Origin: Deltaproteobacteria bacterium
GTDB lineage: Bacteria; Desulfobacterota_B; Binatia; UBA9968
NCBI GenBank assembly: GCA_030620935.1
Contig: JAUXIP010000135.1
Span: forward strand, 1 to 6,160
DNA: 6,160 nucleotides
Reading direction: 5' to 3'
Shown: piece by piece, positions 1 through 6,160 of the stretch
Layout: every line of letters begins with the position of its first letter
How positions within the stretch are numbered: the first letter of the stretch is position 1
Position numbers and translations under genes: made by a program
Notes under the pieces: generated by a model
The model's database searches: none
Seen by the model: only the letters and a program-made list of their open reading frames with translations
What the model was told of the DNA's origin: nothing

Positions 1-63
1 CCTTTTATGTCAGAGAAGATCTACGTGGAGATGGGCGGCAAAGAGGTGCATACGGAGTGGTAA
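1..63 (+). CDS. 3' end of an unidentified gene (partial)
   Basis: An open frame enters from the left edge in frame 1 and ends at TAA (61-63). It encodes 20 residues, PFMSEKIYVEMGGKEVHTEW. The charged, alternating tail looks like a normal protein C-terminus. It matches no family end that I recognise, and it does not resemble the C-termini of LarB or LarE, the usual LarC partners. The rest of the gene lies outside the window. It reads in the same direction as larC, whose likely start is about 208 bp downstream, so the two are probably not tightly coupled. No function is assigned. Confidence 0.5.
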   Translation, partial: PFMSEKIYVEMGGKEVHTEW

Positions 64-138
64 GGGTAATGATAGAGGGCTTCGGGGCTCCCCTCGCTTC
101 ACGGCCTCCCACAGCGACCCTTCCGGGACAAGCTTCCA

Positions 139-209
139 CCCCAAAAAGTCCTTCGCTTTAGCTCAGTGTACTTTTTGGGGACCCCGTTGAAGGGGCAGAG
201 GTCCCCAAA
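139..209. repeat. Nested inverted repeat, possible REP-type palindromic element
   Basis: The arm CCCCAAAAAGT (139-149) is perfectly complementary to ACTTTTTGGGG (170-180): 11 bp around a 20-nt spacer. A second perfect 10-bp inverted repeat uses TTTGGGGACC (174-183) and GGTCCCCAAA (200-209) around a 16-nt spacer. The two share bases 174-180, so only one hairpin can form at a time. Neither hairpin is followed by a T-run, so a classical intrinsic terminator is not supported. The first spacer contains CCTTCG, then five bases, then GCTCAG. From memory this resembles dispersed palindromes with a CCTTCGAC..GCTCAGG core found in many environmental genomes. That identification is inference; the inverted repeats are directly visible. 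Confidence 0.6.
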
Positions 210-271
210 CACAGACTCCATCGGCCGCAGCCGGGAGCGTGTTCCCCGAGGTCGGGCCAGAGATTTTTTCG

Positions 272-1435
272 ATGAAAATTGCGTACGGTGACTTAATTGG
301 AGGAGTGAGCGGCGACATGTTCGTCAGCGCCCTGCTTGATCTCGGCTTGCCGCTCAACATTCTCAAGTCCGAGCTAAAGAAGATCGCCAGGCTCAAATAC
401 AAGCTTGAAGTTACAAAGAAAACCGTTCACGGCATCCGCGCAACCAGGTTTCGGGTGATCTGCGGCAAGAGAGAGCCTGAGCGCTCGTGGAAAGAGATTC
501 GAGGGTTGATCCGAAATAGCGCTCTCGATTCCAACGTCAAAGAAAAGGGGCTCAAAATTTTTGGTCGGTTGGCTGAGGCGGAAGGGAAAATCCACGGCGT
601 CTCACCTGAGAAAGTACACTTTCACGAAGTGGGCGCCACCGACTCTATCGTGGACATCATGGCTGCAGCGATTGGTTGTTGCCAGCTGAAAATCAATACC
701 TTCCACTTCTCTCGGATTCCTCTGGGCCGCGGCGTGGCTCGTTCCAGGCATGGCCCTCTGCCTCTCCCCGGACCCGCAACGCTGGAGCTTCTCAAGGGCC
801 TACCGGTGGAGTGGATTCAGCTCGACGGCGAAACCGTAACGCCGACAGGGGCCGCTATTGTTTCTGCCGTGGGGCACGGTTTCGGCGATCAGCCGCGCAT
901 GACCATAGAAAAGATCGGCTACGGTGCCGGCCAAAAGATATTTACAGATCGACCAAATCTGTTTCGTGTGATCCTTGGTGAGGACGAAGCGCCTTGGAAG
1001 CAGGAAGAAATGTTGGTCATGGAGACCAACATCGACGACATGAGCCCGGAGTTCTATGATTACGTCTTCGACCGGCTCCTTGCCGCCGGCGCCCGCGACG
1101 TATTCTTATCTGCCATACAGATGAAGAAAAACCGGCCCGCAACGCTGGTTCGCGTGATCGCCAAGCCATCCGACAGAGAGAAACTCGCAAAGATCCTTTT
1201 CCGAGAGACTTCGACCATCGGCCTTCGCTACTACCCGGTGAACCGGATGATACTCAAGCGCACGTCGAAAAAGTTAAAGACCCGATTCGGACTGGTGAAA
1301 GTTAAAATTGTTGAAGAGCCGGACGGGACCAAAAGAGCGACTCCGGAATACGACGATCTAAGGCGAATCGCAGCGGCTAAAAAAATCCCTCTGATGGTTC
1401 TATTTGAGGAGATTCTGAAGAGCTTTCACGAATAA
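272..1435 (+). CDS. larC: LarC nickel insertion protein (nickel-pincer cofactor biosynthesis)
   Basis: LarC family protein (formerly DUF111), 387 residues. Characterised members are CTP-dependent cyclometallases that insert nickel into pyridinium-3,5-bisthiocarboxylic acid mononucleotide, giving the cytoplasmic cofactor of LarA lactate racemase and related enzymes. Visible hallmarks are the N-terminal MKIAYGDLIGGVSGDMF (1-17), VHFHEVGATDSIVDI (115-129), the proline-rich GPLPLPGPAT (161-170), TPTGAAI (190-196), ETNIDDMSPE (251-260) and QMKKNRPATL (283-292). Both the LarC1-like and LarC2-like halves lie in one frame, unlike Lactiplantibacillus plantarum, where the full protein needs a programmed frameshift. 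The ATG at 272 is chosen because family members begin at the MKIAY-like strand. An in-frame GTG at 239 would add 11 atypical residues and has poorly spaced GGGAG next to it. No strong Shine-Dalgarno precedes 272. No larA, larB or larE is in the window, so the enzyme served is unknown. Confidence 0.95.
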   Translation: MKIAYGDLIGGVSGDMFVSALLDLGLPLNILKSELKKIARLKYKLEVTKKTVHGIRATRFRVICGKREPERSWKEIRGLIRNSALDSNVKEKGLKIFGRLAEAEGKIHGVSPEKVHFHEVGATDSIVDIMAAAIGCCQLKINTFHFSRIPLGRGVARSRHGPLPLPGPATLELLKGLPVEWIQLDGETVTPTGAAIVSAVGHGFGDQPRMTIEKIGYGAGQKIFTDRPNLFRVILGEDEAPWKQEEMLVMETNIDDMSPEFYDYVFDRLLAAGARDVFLSAIQMKKNRPATLVRVIAKPSDREKLAKILFRETSTIGLRYYPVNRMILKRTSKKLKTRFGLVKVKIVEEPDGTKRATPEYDDLRRIAAAKKIPLMVLFEEILKSFHE

Positions 1436-1535
1436 ACTACTTCCATTAATAGGACACCTCTCCTTCAACGCTGAGAATGAACTCCTCACGCCTCCATTTC
1501 AGAATCCGTTTTCACCCCTGGTCCTCGAACATTGC

Positions 1536-2795
1536 ATGACTGAGGACAGACCCAAAAACCACGACCAATCTGCGTCACTGCTACCGTGGGCGTCGCTTCG
1601 CTATCGTGACTTCAGCCTGCTGTTCACCTGCGTTCTCTTTGTCACGACCGCCCAGCACATGCGCCAGACACAGATTCTTTACCAGGTCTATGAAATATCG
1701 GGATCCGCGTTCCAGCTAGGCCTGACGGGCCTTGCGCAGGGAATCCCCATATTTACCATCGGGCTCTTCGGAGGGACGCTGGCTGATTTCATGGATCGTC
1801 GAAAGCTGCTGCTTGTAACCTTCGCAGGCAATATGGTCGTCGCCGCGTCCTTGGGGATTTTGACCCTCACCGGCGCTGTTCAGGTCTGGCACATCCTCGT
1901 CGGCACCGCTTTGACCTCGGCGTTCACCATCATTCACAACCCGGCGCGCAATGCCATGATTTCCAACCTCGTGCCGCGCTCTCATTTGACCAACGCGGTG
2001 TCGTTAAATTCCAGCGTTTCACAGAGCTCTCATTTTATCGGACCGATGGTGGCGGGCCTCAGTCTCGCATGGATGAATGTGGGGAACGCCTACTTGCTGA
2101 ATGCTCTGTTTTACGTCCCGGCGGCAACCGCCGTCTTGCTTATGAGAACTTCCGCAGCACCCGAAAGGCCCAGGAGGACATTCTCTGTCAGGAGCGTTTT
2201 CGGCGGCGTGCGGTTTCTGTGGCGCCAGCCGATCATCCTGGCTCTCGTGATGCTAGACTTTACTATCATCAGTGTGAGCTACTATCGGCCGCTGCTGCCG
2301 GTGTTCGCCAAAGATATTTTTAACGTGGGGCCTACCGGCTTCGGTCTTCTGGCTTCGGCACCCGCGGTGGGAGGTATCCTCGCCGTTCTCATTTTGCTCG
2401 GAGTCGGCGATGTAAAGTGGAAGGGGTTTTTGGCTCTCTCGGCATTCCTACTCTTCAGTTCGTGTCTCGGGCTTTTTGCCATATCGCACACCCTCTGGCT
2501 GGGCCTTTTACTCGTGGGTGGGTTGGGGTTGGCCAATTCGCTCCAGGCCGTCATGCGTCAAACGACTTTTCATTTGTTAACGCCGGACCGGGTTCGCGGG
2601 CGAGCATTTTCGGTTTTCAACATGTTTTCCCAAGGGGCCAATGCCGTAGGAGCCATGGTGGTGGGATTTCTGGCGTCTCTCGTCGGCGCTCCCGGAGCCT
2701 TACTCATCGGAAGCGCCGTCGGCCTTACTCTGACGCTGACGTTTTGGATCGCATCGCCTGGGTTGAGGCGATTCCGGTCCGACGGCACGATGTAG
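1536..2795 (+). CDS. Major facilitator superfamily exporter, MFS_3/EntS-like
   Basis: A 419-residue inner-membrane transporter with about 12 hydrophobic segments, at roughly 28-42, 61-83, 91-112, 117-135, 166-181, 186-203, 232-253, 266-291, 298-317, 318-337, 363-382 and 383-406. The loop after segment 2, GGTLADFMDRRK (79-90), is the MFS motif A. The block NLVPRSHLTNAVSLNSS (144-160) followed by GP (169-170), and TPDRVRGRAFSVFNM (349-363), are typical of the MFS_3 group that includes the enterobactin exporter EntS and putative drug or siderophore exporters. These act as proton-coupled antiporters. Substrate cannot be read from sequence, and no siderophore genes are nearby. The start is the first ATG of the frame. 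The 100 bp after larC are open in this frame but contain no ATG, GTG or TTG, and no Shine-Dalgarno is apparent. Co-transcription with larC is possible but unproven. Confidence 0.88.
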   Translation: MTEDRPKNHDQSASLLPWASLRYRDFSLLFTCVLFVTTAQHMRQTQILYQVYEISGSAFQLGLTGLAQGIPIFTIGLFGGTLADFMDRRKLLLVTFAGNMVVAASLGILTLTGAVQVWHILVGTALTSAFTIIHNPARNAMISNLVPRSHLTNAVSLNSSVSQSSHFIGPMVAGLSLAWMNVGNAYLLNALFYVPAATAVLLMRTSAAPERPRRTFSVRSVFGGVRFLWRQPIILALVMLDFTIISVSYYRPLLPVFAKDIFNVGPTGFGLLASAPAVGGILAVLILLGVGDVKWKGFLALSAFLLFSSCLGLFAISHTLWLGLLLVGGLGLANSLQAVMRQTTFHLLTPDRVRGRAFSVFNMFSQGANAVGAMVVGFLASLVGAPGALLIGSAVGLTLTLTFWIASPGLRRFRSDGTM

Positions 2796-2797
2796 CG

Positions 2798-2812
2798 GAT
2801 CTTTTCAAGATC
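2798..2812. terminator. Weak hairpin between convergent genes, doubtful terminator
   Basis: GATCTT (2798-2803) and AAGATC (2807-2812) form a perfect 6-bp stem with a 3-nt loop, starting 3 bp after the transporter stop codon. The position suits a terminator for the rightward genes. However, the stem is AT-rich and no T-run follows on the plus strand, so an intrinsic terminator is not well supported. Confidence 0.2.
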
Positions 2813-2847
2813 TAATCACCTTAAGCACGCATCGGAAAGTAATACGC

Positions 2848-2859
2848 TGTGTCGACACA
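2848..2859. repeat. 12-bp perfect palindrome TGTGTCGACACA
   Basis: TGTGTCGACACA reads identically on both strands and sits in the 105-bp gap between two convergent genes, about 50 bp past the transporter stop and 41 bp beyond the beta-propeller stop. It has the symmetry of a dimeric regulator site, but it is not upstream of any gene in the window. It could be a chance palindrome, a small cruciform-forming element or part of a terminator region. Confidence 0.35.
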
Positions 2860-2900
2860 CCAAAGATTAAGAGTACTGAAGAGCGAGATGCGCTTTATCC

Positions 2901-4091
2901 TCAGCGCAAGTTTCCTGTATGGCCGAGCGAGTAGCGGCCGGGTTGGGGCCAGACGGTGAGGCCATGCGGCTCGGTCCCCACGCGGACAGTTTTTATCTTG
3001 CCAGTTGTTGTGTCTATGGCATAGACGACATCGTCGAAGCGACCGGAGAGCCACAATATTTTCCCATCAGCGCTTACGTTCCCCATGTCCGGACTGCCCC
3101 CCTTGGGAAAGTCCCACGTGGCCACGACCTTGTGCGTTTCAAAGTCGATGACGGAAACGCTGCCCTTGCCGCCTGGGGGGCCGTAGACGCGGCTCGAGCC
3201 GCGGTTAGCCACGTAGAGCTTCGTCGTGTCGCGGCTCGGGTAAAGCCCATGTGCCCCGATTCCGGTCTTGATGAAGCCGATCTCGGTAAACTGGTCGCCG
3301 TCGATGAGAAACACGCCTCCGGCCCTAAGATCGACTACAAAAAAGACTTTGCCATCCGGGGAAATCCGAATGTCCTGGGGCATGCCATCTTTTGAAAGCT
3401 TGAGATAACCGAGCACCTCCCGATTTACGAAATCGATTTTCACCAAACTTCCCTCGAATTCGCAGGTGAAAATCGCGAAGCGGCCATCGATGGAGAAGTC
3501 GGCGTGGTTGATCCCGCGGCACCCTGGCGTGGGCAGCGAGCTTTGCAGCACCATCGTGTGTGGGTCACGGAAGTCGAGCCGCTCTAACGCCTCGGCTACG
3601 ATGATCGCCGAGCGGCCATCGGGAGTGAAGTACATGTTGTAAGGGTCATCCACCGCGATGGACTCCCCGGGTTTGCCTGTGGTTGGGTCAATTGGGGTCA
3701 AACTCCCGTCGGTGCGCCCCTCGGCGTTGTTGGTTACCCAGAGTGTTTTCAGGTCCCATGAGGGGATGACGTGCTGGGGATGGATGCCTACGGGAAAACG
3801 ATCGACCACCTTGAGCGTGGCCGGGTCAATGACACTAACGTTATTAGACCGCCGGTTGGGCACATAGATCCGGGCCAGTGCATTCGCAACCGCAGGGCTG
3901 AGTATCCCAGCCTTAGTCTCACTGTAAAGATTGTTCGGGTCGACCACGGGCGGCATCCCCGGTACTGTTTGGACAGTACGCACCGGTGTGGTCGCTTCCT
4001 GCTGTGCCTGAGCGGCAGTCGGCGAAAGGGATAGCGCAACTCCGATAACTGCATCCAAGGTGATGTGACGAATTGTGCGAGTTTTGTGCAC
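2901..4091 (-). CDS. Secreted YVTN-type beta-propeller protein
   Basis: A 396-residue exported protein. The signal peptide has a basic n-region (HKTRTIRH, 2-9), a hydrophobic core (about 10-23) and a likely signal peptidase I cut after AQA (27-29), so the mature protein is probably periplasmic. The rest repeats a blade pattern of about 40 residues, with DG turns in TPDGRSAII (156-164), SIDGRFAIF (200-208), SPDGKVFFV (244-252) and SADGKILWL (340-348). Strand motifs are RIYVPNRRSNNVSVID (74-89) and KLYVANRGSS (291-300). This suggests about seven blades, like YncE/YVTN and cytochrome d1-type propellers. Blade-edge histidines recur: HPQH (104-107), NH (195-196), AH (280-281), PH (375-376). C191 and C210 could form a disulfide. 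There is no haem c CxxCH motif. The frame is open to a TTG at 4121 and an ATG at 4118, but GTG 4091 is preferred because GGAGG lies 5 nt upstream and the signal peptide then has normal length. It lies 76 bp downstream of bioD on the same strand. Ligand or enzymatic role is unknown. Confidence 0.85.
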   Translation of the reverse strand: MHKTRTIRHITLDAVIGVALSLSPTAAQAQQEATTPVRTVQTVPGMPPVVDPNNLYSETKAGILSPAVANALARIYVPNRRSNNVSVIDPATLKVVDRFPVGIHPQHVIPSWDLKTLWVTNNAEGRTDGSLTPIDPTTGKPGESIAVDDPYNMYFTPDGRSAIIVAEALERLDFRDPHTMVLQSSLPTPGCRGINHADFSIDGRFAIFTCEFEGSLVKIDFVNREVLGYLKLSKDGMPQDIRISPDGKVFFVVDLRAGGVFLIDGDQFTEIGFIKTGIGAHGLYPSRDTTKLYVANRGSSRVYGPPGGKGSVSVIDFETHKVVATWDFPKGGSPDMGNVSADGKILWLSGRFDDVVYAIDTTTGKIKTVRVGTEPHGLTVWPQPGRYSLGHTGNLR

Positions 4092-4096
4092 GACAA

Positions 4097-4101
4097 CCTC
4101 C
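4097..4101 (-). promoter_or_regulatory. Shine-Dalgarno GGAGG that sets the beta-propeller start
   Basis: On the minus strand GGAGG is followed by the five bases TTGTC and then GTG (4091-4089), which is ideal spacing. The upstream TTG (4121) and ATG (4118) have no comparable purine-rich site, and starting there would add ten residues, including two prolines and an acidic residue, ahead of the basic n-region. This decides the start in favour of GTG. Confidence 0.75.
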
Positions 4102-4167
4102 GGCAATGGAGCATTCATCAAGTGCTGAAAAAGTTGCCTGAAATAACCAACACGATCTAGAAGGTAC

Positions 4168-4890
4168 CTAAATTAATCTGCGCCGTAAAGCCGTTTCCAA
4201 CATTCTGAGGTTGAGCCGGTCCTCAAATAGGTCGGCTAGGGAGGACCGTTTAGCCTCCAGCTCCTCAATGAAAGGAATCTCGCCTAGGCAAGGAACCGCG
4301 GTGAGTGAGAGTAAAGCTTCGGTATTAGTTTCTGCCGCAAGCGAGGGCTGGATCTCGAAGTGATTCAGAACATAGCCAAGGACGCGTATCTCCCGGCAGG
4401 AGGCGTGTTCCAATGTTAAAATGAGGTGGTTAATCACGCCGAGGCGATTTGCGGCTACGACCAGAAGCGGGAGCTTCAAAAGCTTCGCCAAGTCGGCGTA
4501 AGTATAACTCGGCACAATCGGCACGAGCAGACCGCCGGCGCCTTCGACCAAGGTAATGTCGTGCTTTTCACTGATTTCACCGTAGAGAGTTTGGATGTAG
4601 GAAATATCGATTTTTACCCCCGCTCTCTCTGCAGCCACGCTGGGGGCGAGCGGCTCGGACAAACGGTAAGGACAAATCCTCTCTAACGGCTCCTCACAGC
4701 CGGAGGCCTCCTTGAGATAAAAGGCATCTTGTGGAAAAGGCTTGCCGTCTTTCTCCGCGCAGCCGGTCTCAGCCGGCTTCATAACGCCGACTTTATAGCC
4801 CGACTCCCTCAGCAGAGTCGCTAGACCACAAGCGACCAGCGTCTTCCCAACTCCGGTATCCGTGCCTGTAACGAAAATTCCTTTGCCCAT
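4168..4890 (-). CDS. bioD: ATP-dependent dethiobiotin synthetase BioD
   Basis: A 240-residue cytoplasmic enzyme, the usual length for the family. It carboxylates 7,8-diaminopelargonate and closes the ureido ring to give dethiobiotin, the penultimate step of biotin synthesis. The P-loop GTDTGVGKT (9-17) near the N-terminus is the classic BioD signature. MKPAETG (37-43) holds the conserved active-site lysine (K38), SEPLAPSVAAERAG (78-91) matches the substrate-binding helix region, and VEGAGGLLVP (115-124) is the second conserved nucleotide and metal-site motif. NRLGVINH (148-155) corresponds to the family NKLGTINH segment. The ATG at 4890 is the first start after an in-frame TGA, and only a weak GAG lies at normal spacing; an AAGGGAGG stretch (4907-4914) is 16 nt upstream. 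It follows bioA on the same strand after 62 bp, consistent with a biotin operon. All catalytic motifs look intact. Confidence 0.96.
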   Translation of the reverse strand: MGKGIFVTGTDTGVGKTLVACGLATLLRESGYKVGVMKPAETGCAEKDGKPFPQDAFYLKEASGCEEPLERICPYRLSEPLAPSVAAERAGVKIDISYIQTLYGEISEKHDITLVEGAGGLLVPIVPSYTYADLAKLLKLPLLVVAANRLGVINHLILTLEHASCREIRVLGYVLNHFEIQPSLAAETNTEALLSLTAVPCLGEIPFIEELEAKRSSLADLFEDRLNLRMLETALRRRLI

Positions 4891-4952
4891 TAGAATCTCG
4901 GATCAACCTCCCTTAGCCCCATTGCTGTCAGAATGACACCCACTCCCCCACA

Positions 4953-6160
4953 TCAACTTCCCGTCACAGCCTTGATCGATTCGCACGTAACATCGAGCAG
5001 CGTTTTAAGTTCGTTCTCATGAATCGTCAGCGGCGGCATTAAAATGATCACGTCTCCCAAAGGCCGAATCATTACGCCCCGCTTTCTCGCTTCCAGGATG
5101 ACCTTGTGGCCTATCCTTTTCGCCGGGGGGTAATTTTTTTGACCTTGTTTTTCCTCGACCAGCTCGATCCCTACCATAAAACCCCACTGGCGGACATCAC
5201 TCACATGCGAAAGAGAAAGGATCTCCTCTTCCAGTCTACGCCTTAGATAATCGATCTTGGGCTGCATCTGGTCTATAATCTTTTCTTTTGTAAACAGATT
5301 CAAACTCGCCAACGCCACGGCACAGCCCAGAGGATTGCCGGTATAGGTGTGGCCGTGAAAGAAGGTTTTGAATTCGTCGTATTTTCCCAGAAAGGCGGTA
5401 AAGATTTCTTCCGTAGCCAGTGTCGCTGCCAGCGGAAGATAGCCGCCGGTGATCCCCTTTGCCAGGCAAAGAATATCGGGCGTGATGCCCGCGTGATCGC
5501 AGGCGAACATCTTGCCTGTGCGGCCAAAGCCGGTCGCAACCTCATCCAGGATGAAGAGACTGCGATTCTTACGGCAGATCTCCCTCAGTGCCCGAACATA
5601 TCCCACGGGCTGATTCCACATGCCGGCAGCACCCTGCATCAGAGGCTCCATAACAAACGACGCAAGGGAATTTTTCTGTTCCGTCAGCTTTTCCTCCGCC
5701 TCCCGAACAGCAGCTTCGAGGGCCTCCTTTTCATTCATCTGCTTGAAGTAACGAAAAACATGCGGAGGGGTCAGGCGTAGGACGGGAAAAAGCAGACTGC
5801 GATAAAAGCGGTGAAAAGTCTCCGAGTAACCCATGCTCATGGAGCCTACGGTATCGCCATGATAGGACTCCGCCAGAGATGCGATCTTGGATCGCTGTCC
5901 TTCCCCTTTGAGCTGCCAGTCCTGCACCGCCATTTTGAGCGCTATAAACACTGCCGTGGCGCCCTAAACGGAAAAAAAAAAACGCTGAAGTCCTCGCGGC
6001 GCTATCTCGACCAGCCTCTGCGCCAATTCGATGCCGGGCACGTGGCTACGACCCCGAAAAGTCGAATGGGCGATGCGATCTAATTGGCCTTTTAAGGCCT
6101 CGTCCAGCTCCTTTGTTCGGTGGCCATGAACATTACACCATAGCGACGAGACTCCATCCA
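4953..6160 (-). pseudogene. bioA: BioA diaminopelargonate transaminase, 5'-partial, interrupted by an in-frame stop
   Basis: Adenosylmethionine-8-amino-7-oxononanoate aminotransferase, a class III PLP enzyme that makes 7,8-diaminopelargonate in the cytoplasm. The frame runs from the right edge (first whole codon at 6158) to TGA at 4955-4953, giving about 400 of roughly 450 expected residues; some 50 N-terminal residues are off-window. Visible segments, counted from 6158, include DGVSSLWCNVHGH (1-13), QLDRIAHST (25-33), YHGDT (99-103), LDEVATGFGRTG (204-215) with the PLP-binding Asp205, CLAKGITGG (231-239) with catalytic Lys234, and HTYTGNPLG (270-278). Codon 65 is TAG (5966-5964), where relatives read SDSG or SDNG; the preceding Asp is Val. 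The family Glu of TAVE is Phe (5948-5946). Homology is in frame on both sides, so this is nonsense plus missense, not a frameshift. The open stretch starting at GTG 5951 lacks the N-terminal domain and would probably not be active. An error beside the 11-base homopolymer (5972-5982) could equally explain it. Confidence 0.85.

Noticed and set aside
156..172. tRNA-like box (TTTAGCTCAGTGTA)
   Set aside because: TAGCTCAG resembles a tRNA D-arm, but there is no acceptor stem, anticodon arm or TTCGA loop at suitable spacing. The bases lie in the loop of the inverted repeat.
1461..1475. Possible second copy of the REP-like core (TCCTTCAACGCTGAG)
   Set aside because: It shares only the CCTTC start with the element at 139-180, lacks the long flanking arms, and the resemblance is within chance.
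2417..2815. 132-codon plus-strand open frame inside the MFS gene
   Set aside because: It lies in another frame of a well-conserved transporter and its product is arginine- and glycine-rich, as expected for an out-of-frame shadow.
2919..3395. 158-codon plus-strand open frame opposite the beta-propeller gene
   Set aside because: It is antisense to a gene with a clear signal peptide and repeated blade motifs, and its translation has no recognisable pattern. It is a shadow of the real gene.
4156..4168. Adjacent TCTAGA and GGTACC, resembling a cloning polylinker
   Set aside because: Two six-base palindromes one base apart can arise by chance. The second overlaps the bioD stop codon and the flanks are normal genomic sequence, so there is no sign of vector.
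5349..5780. 143-codon plus-strand open frame opposite bioA
   Set aside because: It is antisense to strongly conserved BioA catalytic segments, including the PLP lysine region, and has no supporting motif or ribosome site.
5964..5966. Programmed read-through or recoding of the bioA TAG
   Set aside because: No stimulatory structure or recoding signal is apparent. The neighbouring Asp-to-Val and Glu-to-Phe changes point to decay or sequence error rather than functional recoding.

Overview
The window is ordinary bacterial chromosome, about mid-50s percent GC by eye, probably from a Gram-negative environmental bacterium. The support is a Sec-type signal peptide ending in AQA on a predicted periplasmic beta-propeller, a LarC nickel-insertion protein and a biotin locus. 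I cannot assign a phylum from these genes. An uncultivated lineage near Desulfobacterota or Methylomirabilota would be unsurprising, but that is a guess.

Layout: genes in the left half read rightward and genes in the right half read leftward. The two groups converge at about 2796-2900. Plus strand: the last 20 codons of an unidentified gene (1-63), a roughly 208-bp gap with a strong nested inverted repeat (139-209), larC (272-1435), and a 12-helix major facilitator exporter of the MFS_3/EntS-like type (1536-2795). Minus strand, in order of transcription: bioA (running off the right edge, 6160 down to 4953), bioD (4890-4168), and a secreted YVTN-type beta-propeller (4091-2901).

Function: bioA and bioD encode consecutive steps of biotin synthesis: 7-keto-8-aminopelargonate to 7,8-diaminopelargonate, then to dethiobiotin. 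bioF and bioB are not in the window. LarC completes the nickel-pincer nucleotide cofactor of LarA-type racemases, but no larA, larB or larE is visible here. The transporter and the beta-propeller have no demonstrable link to either pathway.

The most notable points are three. (1) bioA is in frame and recognisable over about 400 codons but carries an in-frame TAG beside an 11-base homopolymer, with two further damaging residues within six codons. It is either a real pseudogene or a local sequence error. (2) Two overlapping inverted repeats upstream of larC share one arm and are mutually exclusive; the region looks like a dispersed REP-type palindrome. (3) The beta-propeller start is better placed at an internal GTG with a strong Shine-Dalgarno sequence. 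I found no convincing undescribed defence, mobile or biosynthetic system.
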